From Acinetobacter sp. XS-4 (GTDB lineage Bacteria; Pseudomonadota; Gammaproteobacteria; Pseudomonadales; Moraxellaceae): DNA of 64,000 bases. Below are positions 1-9,204 of this stretch, piece after piece; within the stretch, counting starts at the first letter, position 1; every line of letters starts with the position of its first letter. The stretch lies in NCBI RefSeq assembly GCF_023920705.1, contig NZ_CP094657.1, positions 3,286,001 to 3,350,000 on the forward strand, in the 5' to 3' direction. The notes under the pieces are model-generated. The model saw only the letters and a program-made list of their open reading frames with translations. It had not been told where the DNA came from and did not search any database. A program made the position numbers and the translations under genes.

Positions 1-1140
1 ACGATGCTTGCCTTATCTTTAGGTGTAGCGTCTGCATTTGTGGGCTGTAGCAGCAATCCAAGTAAAAAAGAAGTGGTCGATAGTGGCCCACAATCTAGTG
101 AACAAGCTTACTTCGAAAAGGCCCAAAAGTCGCTTGACCGTGGTCAATATCTTGATGCGACCAAGTCTTTAGAAGCAATCGATACTTATTATCCGACTGG
201 GCAATACGCACAACAAGCACAACTTGAACTTCTATATTCAAAATTTAAACAAAAAGATTATGAAGGCACGATTGCCTTAGCTGAACGTTTTATTCGTTTA
301 AATCCTCAACATCCAAATGTAGATTATGCGTACTATGTTCGTGCTGTAGCGAATATGGAGCAAAACTACGACAGTTTGATGCGCTATACCTCTTTGCAAC
401 AATCTCATCGTGATGTGAGTTATTTAAAAGTTGCTTATCAGAATTTTGTTGATTTAATTCGTCGTTTCCCAAGTAGCCAATATTCTGTTGATGCTGCTCA
501 GCGTATGAAGTTCATTGGACAAGAACTTGCTGAAAATGAAATGACTGCTGCACGCTTTAACATTAAACGTAAAGCTTGGATCGCTGCTGCCGAACGTTCT
601 CAATGGGTAATTGAACACTATCCACAAACGCCTCAAGTTCCAGAAGCATTAGCGACTTTGGCATATAGCTATAACCAATTAGGTGATAAAGCGACTTCAC
701 AACAATATATTGAAGTTTTAAAGCTTAATTACCCTAACTTGGTGAAAAAAGATGGCACTGTTAACATGCGTGCTGCTCGTAAAGAGGGCAACTGGATTAA
801 CCGTGCGACTCTAGGTATTTTCGGTCGTGAATCTACGGCTGCAACTCCAGAAAGTACAGCTGAAGCAGAAGCTCCAAAACGTGGTTTCCTCAATCGCGTG
901 AGCTTTGGTTTAATTGGTAATTCGAATAAAGAAGAAACTGAAGAACCAGAACAAGCACCTGTTGAAACCTCAAAATCAGATCGTAGTTGGACAAATCGTT
1001 TAAGCTTCGGTTTATTAGATAAACCTGAGCCACAACCAGCAGAAAACACAACTGTTGCTCCTGCTGTTAGTTCTACAGATGTATCGACTGACACTCAATC
1101 AGATGATGCAACCCAAGGTACTAGCGACGCTGCTCAATAA
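1..1140 (+). CDS. bamD: BamD, outer-membrane assembly lipoprotein (5' end probably outside window)
   Basis: BamD is the essential lipoprotein of the BAM complex that inserts beta-barrel proteins into the outer membrane. The visible reading begins with a hydrophobic stretch ending in a lipobox (FVGC, Cys at about residue 15 counted from the Met at position 4). That stretch lacks the usual basic n-region, and the frame is open to position 1, so the true start is probably upstream of the window. Residues about 30-245 form the TPR-like BamD core. The protein is much longer than E. coli BamD (about 245 residues). From residue 260 it carries an acidic Pro/Ala/Glu-rich tail with three copies of an aromatic-x-Asn-Arg motif (264-273, 295-304, 329-338). 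A terminator follows at 1166-1203. Identity is secure; the role of the tail is unknown. Confidence 0.93.
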   Translation, partial: TMLALSLGVASAFVGCSSNPSKKEVVDSGPQSSEQAYFEKAQKSLDRGQYLDATKSLEAIDTYYPTGQYAQQAQLELLYSKFKQKDYEGTIALAERFIRLNPQHPNVDYAYYVRAVANMEQNYDSLMRYTSLQQSHRDVSYLKVAYQNFVDLIRRFPSSQYSVDAAQRMKFIGQELAENEMTAARFNIKRKAWIAAAERSQWVIEHYPQTPQVPEALATLAYSYNQLGDKATSQQYIEVLKLNYPNLVKKDGTVNMRAARKEGNWINRATLGIFGRESTAATPESTAEAEAPKRGFLNRVSFGLIGNSNKEETEEPEQAPVETSKSDRSWTNRLSFGLLDKPEPQPAENTTVAPAVSSTDVSTDTQSDDATQGTSDAAQ

Positions 1141-1165
1141 GTTACAAATTTAAAAAAGCACCAAT

Positions 1166-1203
1166 AAACAGGCAAGTGATACCACTTGCCTGTTTGTTTT
1201 TAT
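1166..1203 (+). terminator. Rho-independent terminator after bamD
   Basis: A 13-bp perfect stem (1166-1178 with 1183-1195) has a 4-nt loop and is followed by a T-rich run. It lies 26 bp after the bamD stop and separates bamD from dnaG. Confidence 0.85.
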
Positions 1204-1244
1204 AAAATATTAAAATATTTATTGTGTAGATCTTGCCTCATCAT

Positions 1245-1260
1245 GTCAGAATATTCTGAC
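1245..1260. promoter_or_regulatory. 16-bp perfect palindrome in the dnaG leader
   Basis: GTCAGAAT followed by its exact reverse complement ATTCTGAC lies 37 bp before the dnaG start. It could be an operator for a dimeric regulator or a short hairpin. It has no T-run, so it is not a terminator. I do not recognise the binding protein. Confidence 0.35.
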
Positions 1261-1297
1261 TCACTCTCTCATCAGTTTTAATACGGTTATCTGAATT

Positions 1298-3172
1298 ATG
1301 GCAATTCCACAACATACGATTGATCAGATTTTAGATCGCACAGATATTGTCGATTTGATTGGTCAGCGTGTGAAACTGAAAAAGACGGGACGTACATATT
1401 CCGGCTGTTGCCCTTTTCATCAAGAAAAATCCCCATCTTTTCATGTCTATCGTGACAAGCAGTATTATCACTGCTTTGGTTGTCAGGCCAACGGTAATGC
1501 AATCCGTTTTCTGATGGACATTGATAACCGAAATTTTATAGATGTAATGAAGGAGCTATCGAGTAGCGCTGGAGTCGAACTACCTAAAGATAATACTGAA
1601 AATAAAAAGCTATCTTATACCCGTCAGGTTACAAAACCACCAGTTGCGAAAGCAAATACGGTGGAGCCTGTAACTCCAACGCCGCAACAACCAACTGATG
1701 AAAGCTATAACACGCTTGAACCTGTATTCTTTGATGATCCATTTGCCCAGTTTGAACAACCTTTTAGTTTTGATGAACCAGTTCAAGAAGGTAATTTATA
1801 TGACTTACTGGAAAATATTGCTCAGTTCTATGAGCACCAATTACCTAATAGTCAAAAGGCAAAAAATTATTTTAAACAACGGGGCTTAACTAATCAGACT
1901 ATTCAGTTTTGGCGCTTGGGCTATGCTCCGGAAGACTGGCAACACTTAGAAAAAGCTTTTCCTTACGATATTGATGGTTTAAAACAACTTGGGCTTATCC
2001 GTTCAAGTGATAGTGGTCGTGATTTTGACTTATTACGTGACCGTGTCATTTTTCCGATTCGGGACCCTAAAGGCCGTGTCGTTGGTTTTGGTGGTCGTGC
2101 CTTAAATGATGAAATCAAGCCTAAATACATTAACTCTCCAGACTCAGAGGTCTTTCATAAAAACCAACTACTTTATGGGCTTTATGAAGGTAGAAAACTC
2201 AAATCTAGCGACTGGTTAATGGTTGAAGGCTACATGGATGTCATTGCGCTTCAGCAATATGGCATTACAGGGGCCGTAGCAACTTTAGGAACAGCAAGTA
2301 ATACAGAACATCTTAATATTTTATTTAAACAAAATAGCCGTATTACCATTGCTTTTGATGGCGATGCTGCGGGTCAAAAAGCAGCACGCAGAACTTTAGA
2401 AATTGCTTTACCACTTCTCAATGATGGCCGCGAACTTAAATTTTTCGTACTACCGAATGACCACGACCCGGATTCTCTTATCCGCCGTGAAGGGCTTGAA
2501 AACTTCCAGAAACTATTACAACAGGCACCTCTTCTGTCTGATTTTGTCTTTGCTCATTTAACAGGTCAACACAACATCAGCACCCCAGAAGGCAAAAGCT
2601 TAGTTATGGGTGAACTTAGAGAACTGACTGAACTATTACCCAAACAGGGCTCTTTCCGTTATTTACTCAATCAATCTTTCCGTGAAAAGCTTGGACTGGG
2701 TAAACGTTTTACACCACAAATCAGCCATGATGCCTCGCTCTCATTTAACATTCACACGAAAGATGAAGACTTCGCGATTGCAATTTTGATGAATCACCCT
2801 TTTCTTTATATTCATTTTGAAGGGTTACGTGCCTATATTCAGCAAGATGAATTATTGGCAAAAGTTCTGGCTATTTTAAATCGTATTTTTGATGACTTAC
2901 CGGATGATCAAGAGTTAGCAACTTATTATGTGCTTGGTGCTTGTAGTAGTTATTGTCATGAAATTGCCGATATTATGCAAAGAACCAATATACAGGCATT
3001 AACACAGGCGCCTGAAGTCGCTGACAAGTTAGCCAAAGAATATGCTTTAGGCCTAAAAGAAAGATATTTACGTCAAAAGCTTAAATCGCCAATTTCTCTG
3101 ATTGAATCAAGAAATTTAAGACAGCAACTCAATGAGCTAACAAAACAAATTAGCTTAAGGCTGTTGTCTTAA
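1298..3172 (+). CDS. dnaG: DnaG, DNA primase
   Basis: DnaG synthesises RNA primers for chromosomal replication and docks on the DnaB helicase. The N-terminal CHC2-type zinc module is visible with ligands C38, H41, C59 and C62. A Pro/Gln-rich linker of low conservation covers about residues 118-165, which makes the protein longer (624 residues) than E. coli DnaG (581). The TOPRIM core follows, with the acidic VEGYMD motif near 309-314 and AFDGD near 352-356. The last third is the helicase-binding domain. The gene is not in an rpsU-dnaG-rpoD operon here; it stands between bamD and hemA. Its stop codon overlaps that of the convergent hemA. Confidence 0.97.
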   Translation: MAIPQHTIDQILDRTDIVDLIGQRVKLKKTGRTYSGCCPFHQEKSPSFHVYRDKQYYHCFGCQANGNAIRFLMDIDNRNFIDVMKELSSSAGVELPKDNTENKKLSYTRQVTKPPVAKANTVEPVTPTPQQPTDESYNTLEPVFFDDPFAQFEQPFSFDEPVQEGNLYDLLENIAQFYEHQLPNSQKAKNYFKQRGLTNQTIQFWRLGYAPEDWQHLEKAFPYDIDGLKQLGLIRSSDSGRDFDLLRDRVIFPIRDPKGRVVGFGGRALNDEIKPKYINSPDSEVFHKNQLLYGLYEGRKLKSSDWLMVEGYMDVIALQQYGITGAVATLGTASNTEHLNILFKQNSRITIAFDGDAAGQKAARRTLEIALPLLNDGRELKFFVLPNDHDPDSLIRREGLENFQKLLQQAPLLSDFVFAHLTGQHNISTPEGKSLVMGELRELTELLPKQGSFRYLLNQSFREKLGLGKRFTPQISHDASLSFNIHTKDEDFAIAILMNHPFLYIHFEGLRAYIQQDELLAKVLAILNRIFDDLPDDQELATYYVLGACSSYCHEIADIMQRTNIQALTQAPEVADKLAKEYALGLKERYLRQKLKSPISLIESRNLRQQLNELTKQISLRLLS

Positions 3173-4452
3173 TGTTTTGGCTTACGCTCATGATCAAAGA
3201 CGTCCTGTAAATGCTGTTGTAACCATTCCAAATAATCAGGATTCTCTGCCTTGGCAGCTTCGCGTAGCAAGATAGATGTCGGATGCATAAGCTTTTGCGT
3301 CAAACGATGCGCGAATTGCTGTAATACTTGTTCAGCATTTTCACCGTGATGCAAAGCCTCTAATGCATGCGTAAGCTCTTGTTGACTAACTTCTTCACTA
3401 TGTTGGCGGTAAGCATGAATTGTGCTGCCAGCCTCTTTAACCTTTTGATGAGTAATAAGCTGGGTAGCTAGCTGATTAACCATGACTTCTGCCTCAACAG
3501 CGGCCTGACGCCGTTGAGCTAGGTTTTCATCAATCACGCTTTGTAAATCATCAACACCATACAAATAGACACCATCAAGTGCTTCAACTTTAGGATCTAT
3601 ATCACGAGGCACTGCTAAATCAACCATTAGCATTTGTTGATAGCGACGTTTCTTTAATGCAGCCTTAACATCTGGATAAGCAATAACCTGATATAAACTA
3701 CCAGTACAACTCGACACAACATCGGCTCGATACAAATTTTCAGCCAATGCTGCAAAATCAATAATTTCCACTTCAACTTGATGTGAAATCTCTTGAGCCA
3801 ATTGGTCAGCACGCTCACGGCTACGATTACAAATAATAATTTTAGCGACACCCATTTCAGCCAAGTGTTTAGCAACTAAACTATTCATTTCACCAGCAGC
3901 AACAACCATCACAGTAAGTTTTTCGGGCTTACTAAAAACCTGTAAAGCTAATTGTGCAACCGCATACCCCATCGAAACAGCATGACTACCCACTGCCGTT
4001 TCGGAACGTACACGTTTAGCAGCATAAAAAGCATATTCAAAAACACTGTTTAATTCAGGAGAGACCGTTTGAGCTTCTTTAGACAATGCTAAAGCACTTT
4101 TAACCTGCCCTAAAATTTGCGGCTCACCTAACATGAGAGAGTCAAGACCACTCGCTACTCGCATTAAATGTGTAATTGCCTGCGTGTTCTCGTAACGATA
4201 AACATGATGAATTAAGTGCTGTGCATCAATATTATTGACATCAGCCAACCATTTCAGAAGGCTTTCGGCATTTTCTGCCATGGCATACACTTCTGTGCGG
4301 TTACACGTCGAAACGACCACCAAATCCTTTAAGTTTTGGTGATGGTTTTGTTCGGCAAGCAAACGACTTAATCGCTCTGCATTGAAAGCAATTTTTTCGC
4401 GGAGTTCGACAGAAGCTGTTTGATGGTTGACACCCAATGCAAAGAAAGACAT
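3169..4452 (-). CDS. hemA: HemA, glutamyl-tRNA reductase
   Basis: HemA reduces glutamyl-tRNA(Glu) to glutamate-1-semialdehyde with NADPH, the first committed step of C5-pathway tetrapyrrole (haem) synthesis. The catalytic cysteine is C50 in the motif VSTCNRTEV. The family motif [14 protein letters not shown] and the NADPH-binding middle domain are present, followed by a helical dimerisation domain. The length of 427 residues is normal. The gene is divergent from the TPR gene at 4532, sharing a 79-bp upstream region. It converges on dnaG with stop codons that overlap, and no terminator lies between the two. Confidence 0.97.
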   Translation of the reverse strand: MSFFALGVNHQTASVELREKIAFNAERLSRLLAEQNHHQNLKDLVVVSTCNRTEVYAMAENAESLLKWLADVNNIDAQHLIHHVYRYENTQAITHLMRVASGLDSLMLGEPQILGQVKSALALSKEAQTVSPELNSVFEYAFYAAKRVRSETAVGSHAVSMGYAVAQLALQVFSKPEKLTVMVVAAGEMNSLVAKHLAEMGVAKIIICNRSRERADQLAQEISHQVEVEIIDFAALAENLYRADVVSSCTGSLYQVIAYPDVKAALKKRRYQQMLMVDLAVPRDIDPKVEALDGVYLYGVDDLQSVIDENLAQRRQAAVEAEVMVNQLATQLITHQKVKEAGSTIHAYRQHSEEVSQQELTHALEALHHGENAEQVLQQFAHRLTQKLMHPTSILLREAAKAENPDYLEWLQQHLQDVFDHERKPKH

Positions 4453-4531
4453 ATCAGATCATCATTTCGCTAAATTTATGCTATTGTGCAACATCGGTGT
4501 CATAAAAAGCATTACTTTGGATCAATAAAAA

Positions 4532-6250
4532 TTGCGTCAAATGAATAGCCGTATTAATTTTAACGGTGCTTCGATAAGACAGTATTCTACCACATTCTTA
4601 TTGTTAGGTAGCATGTCCTCGCATGTCTATGCACGTCCTGTGCAAGAGACCTATGCCGTGCATTCATTTGATCAGGCATTAGAGCAAACTATGGTCGCTG
4701 AATTTGCTCTGGCTTATGATGATATTCCTAATGCTTTGCACAATTACACAGTCCTCGCAATTAAAAGTAACTCTACTTCAATTAAACAGCGGGCTTTAGA
4801 CGTTGCTCTTGAATATAATGATTTTCAAGCTGCTTTAAACATTGCTACACATTGGGTCGCCCAAGAACCCAAAGATGTACCTGCTTTATTTTATTTGTCA
4901 CATATTGCTTTAAAAACACATGAATACCAGCTTGCCGCTGAAACATTAGATAAAATTTTAAAAATAGATCCAACTGCTGATTTAGAACAAATTTTAGCGA
5001 GTATTGCCCCAGAAAATGCTCAAGATCGAGATGTATTATTAACAGCTTTACGTTCTAGTGCAGAAAAAGACAACCCTTCTATTTTAGCGCTCATCGCCAA
5101 CTTAGAAGCCCAAAATGGCCAATTAGAATCTGCTCTAACCAACATTAACAAAGCATTACGCCGACGTCCTAAAGTGACGAGTTTTATTTTAATGAAAGCA
5201 AACCTACTCATTGCTCTTAGCGATCAAGAAGGTGCGCTTAAATGGTATGCAAAATCCAGCCGTAAATATAAGAAAAATTTAGACATTCGTTTAGCAGAAA
5301 TCCGCTATCTTATACAACTCAATCAATCTCAACTCGCTTTAGAAAAGCTCGAAAACGTTATAGAAGCTAACCCTAAAGCTGAAGAGGCATTGTTTATTGC
5401 AGGCTTAACCAGTATTGATTTAAAGCAATATGACAAAGCAGAACAATACCTTGTTGACCTAAGAAACTCTGCAAAATATCAAAATGAAGCCTATTACTAT
5501 TTAGCCATTAATGCAGAACGCAAACAGCATTATGAAACTGCAAAAGCTTACTATCGTTTAGTTGATGGCAGCTTATACGTCGTTTCTAGACGCAATCTGA
5601 TTGCAATATATGATAAGCAAGAAAATTTACATGATGCTTTACGGTTCCTCACTCAAGAACGCGTAAATTACCCCCAACATGCAAGTTTCTTATATCAAGC
5701 TCAAGCTGAAATCTTAAAGAAAATGGGCAATAAAAAAGCTGCATTAAATTTATTAGATGAGGCGATAAAGAATTTACCGGATGATCCGGAACTCATTTAC
5801 GCAGAAGTTTTATTACTTGATCCATATACTGACCGAGATAAACTCGACAAAACCTTAAAACAATTATTACAACTTGAGCCTAACAGTCCAACTTACCTTA
5901 ATGCATATGCCTATACACTAGCCCTGCAAAACCGTAGGTTAAAAGAAGCACGTCAATATGCAGAGCAAGCTTTGGAATATGCGCCAGAACAAGCCTCAAT
6001 TCTTGATACGCTTGGTTATATTGCATTTTTACAGAATGATTATGAAGCTGCGGCAGATGCTTTAGGCAAAGCTTATGAACTTAGCCACAATATAAACATT
6101 GGCGTTCGTTATGCTAAAGCATTGTATATGCAAGGATCATTAACTCAATTTAGCGCTGTGTTACAACAACTGAAACAAAAACATGCCAATGATCCACAAT
6201 TACAACAGCTTGATGCGTTAATTTTACCTACATCTGCAAAAAAGAGTTAA
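4532..6250 (+). CDS. Secreted tetratricopeptide-repeat protein upstream of lolB
   Basis: This 572-residue protein has an N-terminal Sec-type signal peptide ending near SHVYA, followed by tandem TPR-like helical pairs over most of its length. It is probably periplasmic or membrane-associated and acts as a protein-binding scaffold. The partner is unknown. The reading can start at TTG 4532 or at ATG 4541; both keep the signal peptide, and neither has a strong ribosome-binding site. Four bases separate its stop from lolB, so the two are very likely co-transcribed, which suggests a link to outer-membrane lipoprotein or envelope biogenesis. Without a search I cannot say whether it belongs to a named TPR family. 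Confidence 0.85.
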   Translation: MRQMNSRINFNGASIRQYSTTFLLLGSMSSHVYARPVQETYAVHSFDQALEQTMVAEFALAYDDIPNALHNYTVLAIKSNSTSIKQRALDVALEYNDFQAALNIATHWVAQEPKDVPALFYLSHIALKTHEYQLAAETLDKILKIDPTADLEQILASIAPENAQDRDVLLTALRSSAEKDNPSILALIANLEAQNGQLESALTNINKALRRRPKVTSFILMKANLLIALSDQEGALKWYAKSSRKYKKNLDIRLAEIRYLIQLNQSQLALEKLENVIEANPKAEEALFIAGLTSIDLKQYDKAEQYLVDLRNSAKYQNEAYYYLAINAERKQHYETAKAYYRLVDGSLYVVSRRNLIAIYDKQENLHDALRFLTQERVNYPQHASFLYQAQAEILKKMGNKKAALNLLDEAIKNLPDDPELIYAEVLLLDPYTDRDKLDKTLKQLLQLEPNSPTYLNAYAYTLALQNRRLKEARQYAEQALEYAPEQASILDTLGYIAFLQNDYEAAADALGKAYELSHNINIGVRYAKALYMQGSLTQFSAVLQQLKQKHANDPQLQQLDALILPTSAKKS

Positions 6251-6254
6251 ATAT

Positions 6255-6833
6255 ATGAGCAAATTTGCCCAACTGTGCACAGCGATCTGTGGGTCAAGTG
6301 TATTATTTCTAACCGGTTGTCAGCATTTTACTCAACCTAAACCAGCGGTTACCCAGCAAATTCAAGATGAAAAGCACTTTAATTTACAAGGTAAGATCGG
6401 GGTTCGCACACCACAACAAACAGGTAGTGCTTTTTTCACGTGGGTTCAACAACAAGATAATTTTGATATTGAATTAAGCGGTATTTTAGGTGTAGGAAAA
6501 ACTCAAATTCAGGGTAAACCTGGTGAAGTGAAGCTAAATAGTGCAAAAACTGGATTAATTACGGCAACCTCTCCAGAAGAACTTTTAGAGCGTGCAACTG
6601 GTTGGCAAGCACCAATCACTCATTTAACGAGCTGGATTTTGGCCAAACCCGCAACTCTAAGTGCTCAAATCAGTAAAGATAATGAAAATCGTGTCAACCA
6701 GCTTATTGAAGATGGCTGGACAGTTAATTTCAGCTATGATGGCGAACAAACTTTGCCAAACAAACTGGTTTTAAAGCAAGCTCTTGCTGAAGATAAAGAA
6801 AACCGTATTACAATGGTCATCCAAAACCGCTAA
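6255..6833 (+). CDS. lolB: LolB, outer-membrane lipoprotein receptor
   Basis: LolB accepts lipoproteins from the periplasmic carrier LolA and inserts them into the outer membrane; it is itself a lipoprotein. The signal peptide ends in a clear lipobox, LTGC, with the acylated cysteine at residue 22. The remaining 170 residues fit the LolB fold: alternating beta strands including NFDIELSGILGVG, then a Trp-containing segment before TSWILAKPA. The length of 192 residues is typical. The order lolB-ispE-prs is shared with many gammaproteobacteria. The gene is 18 bp upstream of ispE and is probably in the same transcript. Confidence 0.95.
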   Translation: MSKFAQLCTAICGSSVLFLTGCQHFTQPKPAVTQQIQDEKHFNLQGKIGVRTPQQTGSAFFTWVQQQDNFDIELSGILGVGKTQIQGKPGEVKLNSAKTGLITATSPEELLERATGWQAPITHLTSWILAKPATLSAQISKDNENRVNQLIEDGWTVNFSYDGEQTLPNKLVLKQALAEDKENRITMVIQNR

Positions 6834-6851
6834 ATCTAATTATATAAATCT

Positions 6852-7685
6852 ATGATTCGAGTTCCTTCTCCAGCTAAACTCAACCTGTTTTTACATATTA
6901 CAGGCCGACGCGAAAATGGCTATCATGAGTTACAAACCATTTTCCAACTTATTGATTTATATGACTGGATGATATTTACGCCGACTTTGGATGAACAAAT
7001 CGAAATTGATGGATTGAGTGAAATCCGACCTGAAGAAAACCTAATTTATCGGGCTGCTCAAATACTAAGACCGCATGCAAAAAAATTCTGCGGTCTACTC
7101 ATCAAAATTGAAAAAAATATTCCAATGGGTGCAGGCCTCGGCGGAGGTTCATCCAATGCTGCCACAACCCTGATTGTGTTAAATCAATTATGGGAATGTG
7201 GACTAAATCAAGAACAACTCGCGGACTATGGTGTGAAGCTTGGTGCCGATGTTCCTATTTTTATTTATGGTAAAAATGCATGGGCTGAAGGTATTGGTGA
7301 ACATTTATCATTCATAGACTTAGATCAAAAACAGTTCATTGTTTTAAAACCTGACTGTTTTATCAGCACTCAATTGCTTTTTTCACAAAAAACATTGACA
7401 AGAGACTCTAAGACCACTAAATTTTGCGCCTATCAGTTAGAACCTTCTAATTTTGGAAATAACTTTGAGCCATTAGCTCGACAGTTATACCCTGAAGTAG
7501 AAGAAGCAATGCGATATTTAGATCAATTTGGTCAAGCAAAGCTTACAGGTACAGGTGCTTGTGTTTTTATTGAAGTAACGAATGAAATGAATATTGATGA
7601 AATTCTCAACCATTCACCATGTAAATCTTACTTGGTAAATAGTTTAAAAGAATCTCCTCTTAATCATTTTAAGGTTACACGTTAG
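6852..7685 (+). CDS. ispE: IspE, 4-diphosphocytidyl-2-C-methyl-D-erythritol kinase
   Basis: IspE phosphorylates CDP-ME in the non-mevalonate (MEP) route to isoprenoid precursors. It is a GHMP-superfamily kinase: the N-terminal substrate lysine motif PAKLNLFLHITG and the ATP-binding Gly-rich motif MGAGLGGGSSNAA near residue 95-105 are both present, with the third GHMP motif LTGTGACVF near the C-terminus. The length of 277 residues is normal. Unusually, the TAG stop codon (7683-7685) shares its last two bases with the first two bases of the first tRNA-Gln gene, so cutting out that tRNA necessarily trims the mRNA at its stop codon. Confidence 0.97.
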   Translation: MIRVPSPAKLNLFLHITGRRENGYHELQTIFQLIDLYDWMIFTPTLDEQIEIDGLSEIRPEENLIYRAAQILRPHAKKFCGLLIKIEKNIPMGAGLGGGSSNAATTLIVLNQLWECGLNQEQLADYGVKLGADVPIFIYGKNAWAEGIGEHLSFIDLDQKQFIVLKPDCFISTQLLFSQKTLTRDSKTTKFCAYQLEPSNFGNNFEPLARQLYPEVEEAMRYLDQFGQAKLTGTGACVFIEVTNEMNIDEILNHSPCKSYLVNSLKESPLNHFKVTR

Positions 7686-7758
7686 GGGCGTCGCCAAGTG
7701 GTAAGGCACCGGGTTTTGATCTCGGCATCCGTTGGTTCGAATCCAGCCGCCCCTGCCA
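7684..7758 (+). tRNA. tRNA-Gln (anticodon TTG), copy 1
   Basis: A 75-nt cloverleaf with CCA encoded. The 7-bp acceptor stem is AGGGGCG paired with CGCCCCT, followed by discriminator G and CCA. The anticodon loop TTTTGAT carries TTG at 7716-7718, and the T-arm has the GTTCGAATC loop region. Its first two bases are part of the ispE stop codon. It is identical to the three following copies. Confidence 0.98.
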
Positions 7759-7784
7759 ACCTCACCTGTAATGATGATTATATT

Positions 7785-7859
7785 AGGGGCGTCGCCAAGT
7801 GGTAAGGCACCGGGTTTTGATCTCGGCATCCGTTGGTTCGAATCCAGCCGCCCCTGCCA
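7785..7859 (+). tRNA. tRNA-Gln (anticodon TTG), copy 2
   Basis: Identical over all 75 nt to copy 1, with a 26-nt spacer between them. CCA is encoded. Without its own visible promoter it is probably processed from the ispE read-through transcript. Confidence 0.98.
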
Positions 7860-7879
7860 TCATATATATCATCAAATTT

Positions 7880-7954
7880 AGGGGCGTCGCCAAGTGGTAA
7901 GGCACCGGGTTTTGATCTCGGCATCCGTTGGTTCGAATCCAGCCGCCCCTGCCA
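7880..7954 (+). tRNA. tRNA-Gln (anticodon TTG), copy 3
   Basis: Identical to copies 1, 2 and 4, with a 20-nt spacer from copy 2. The spacers between copies are AT-rich and unrelated to each other, so duplication or gene conversion has kept only the tRNA itself identical. Confidence 0.98.
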
Positions 7955-8005
7955 TTATCTTATTTTAAAGACAGACTTAATTGCTATGCTTTTTGTTGAT
8001 TGATC

Positions 8006-8034
8006 TTGACATTGCATTGCAAAAATATTAAAGT
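8006..8034 (+). promoter_or_regulatory. Candidate sigma-70 promoter between tRNA-Gln copies 3 and 4
   Basis: A perfect -35 hexamer TTGACA (8006-8011) stands 17 bp from TAAAGT (8029-8034; 4 of 6 matches to TATAAT). Transcription from it would begin just before tRNA copy 4 at 8046 and continue into prs. This is prediction by eye. Confidence 0.45.
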
Positions 8035-8045
8035 TCTGCCGCATT

Positions 8046-8120
8046 AGGGGCGTCGCCAAGTGGTAAGGCACCGGGTTTTGATCTCGGCATCCGTTGGTTC
8101 GAATCCAGCCGCCCCTGCCA
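8046..8120 (+). tRNA. tRNA-Gln (anticodon TTG), copy 4
   Basis: Fourth identical 75-nt copy, separated from copy 3 by 91 nt that contain a candidate promoter. It lies 37 nt upstream of prs. Confidence 0.98.
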
Positions 8121-8157
8121 TCTTATTTAATTACATACCAACCGCCAAGGGTGCTTC

Positions 8158-9108
8158 ATGCCCAATCTTGTCGTTTTTAGTGGAAATGCTCATCCACAGT
8201 TCGCTCAAAAAGTCGTAAGTCACTTACATATCCCTCTAGGTGCTGCATCAGTCGGTCACTTTTCTGATGGAGAAATTTCAGTAGAAATTACTGAAAATGT
8301 TCGTGGCAAAGACGTATTTATCGTTCAGCCTACTTGCGCCCCTACCAATGATAACCTTATGGAAATCTTGGTTATGGCAGATGCTTTGCGTCGTGCAAGT
8401 GCTGGTCGTATTACAGCCGTTATCCCGTATTTTGGTTATGCTCGCCAAGACCGTCGCCCACGTTCTGCACGTGTGCCGATTACAGCTAAAGTTGTTGCAG
8501 ACATGCTTACCACTGTTGGTATTGATCGTGTCGTAATGATTGACTTACATGCTGACCAAATTCAGGGTTTCTTCGACATTCCAGTCGACAACATCTACGG
8601 TACTCCTGCTTTGCTTGCTGACTTACGTCAACAGCAGCATGATAACCTTATGGTTGTTTCTCCTGACGTTGGTGGCGTAGTACGTGCTCGTGCCGTTGCC
8701 AAACAAATGGGTGACATCGATTTAGCAATTATTGATAAACGTCGTCAAAAAGCCAATGAGTCGCAAGTTATGCACTTAATTGGTGACGTAAAAAATCGTG
8801 ATTGCGTTATCGTAGATGACATGGTTGATACTGCTGGTACATTGTGCAAAGCAGCTGATGCGCTTAAGCAATTTGGTGCACGCCGTGTAGTTGCATATGC
8901 AACTCACCCTGTACTTTCTGGCAAGGCTATTGAAAACTTACGTAATTCAGTTATTGATGAATTAGTTGTCACTGACACTATTCCTCTTTCTGAAGAAGCA
9001 TTAACCTTGGGCAAAATCCGTCAGGTTTCTGTTGCTAGCATGGTTGCTGAAACGATTCGTCGTATTAATAACGAAGAATCTATCAGTGCGATGTTCGATA
9101 GTTTATAA
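8158..9108 (+). CDS. prs: Prs, ribose-phosphate pyrophosphokinase
   Basis: Prs makes PRPP from ribose-5-phosphate and ATP, feeding purine, pyrimidine, histidine, tryptophan and NAD synthesis. The family motifs are intact: the flexible-loop region [16 protein letters not shown], the ribose-phosphate site [11 protein letters not shown], and the PRPP-binding loop [10 protein letters not shown]. The length of 316 residues matches class I PRPP synthases. The gene follows the tRNA-Gln cluster as in other Acinetobacter-like maps, and a terminator stands 16 bp after its stop. Confidence 0.98.
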   Translation: MPNLVVFSGNAHPQFAQKVVSHLHIPLGAASVGHFSDGEISVEITENVRGKDVFIVQPTCAPTNDNLMEILVMADALRRASAGRITAVIPYFGYARQDRRPRSARVPITAKVVADMLTTVGIDRVVMIDLHADQIQGFFDIPVDNIYGTPALLADLRQQQHDNLMVVSPDVGGVVRARAVAKQMGDIDLAIIDKRRQKANESQVMHLIGDVKNRDCVIVDDMVDTAGTLCKAADALKQFGARRVVAYATHPVLSGKAIENLRNSVIDELVVTDTIPLSEEALTLGKIRQVSVASMVAETIRRINNEESISAMFDSL

Positions 9109-9124
9109 TACCGCAGCTTTTATG

Positions 9125-9149
9125 AACCCTAGCCTTGGCTGGGGTTTTC
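9125..9149 (+). terminator. Rho-independent terminator after prs
   Basis: AACCC-T-AGCC pairs with GGCT-G-GGGTT around a 2-4 nt loop, followed by TTTTCT. It ends the ispE/tRNA/prs transcript before rplY. Confidence 0.75.
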
Positions 9150-9204
9150 TATCACTAAACTGGTCGCAAGTTTAGTATATTTAAACTTTAATGAGGATTT
9201 ACTC

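Noticed and set aside
729..1094. Minus-strand open frame of 121 residues opposite bamD
   Set aside because: It lies entirely within bamD, has no ribosome-binding site and reflects the codon bias of the bamD tail.
7644..7829. Minus-strand open frame spanning the ispE end and two tRNA genes
   Set aside because: Its sequence is the complement of tRNA-Gln; no gene can be supported there.
7684..8120. Four identical 75-nt repeats with unlike spacers, resembling a short repeat array or CRISPR
   Set aside because: Each repeat folds as a complete tRNA-Gln with CCA and a TTG anticodon; spacers are irregular in length.
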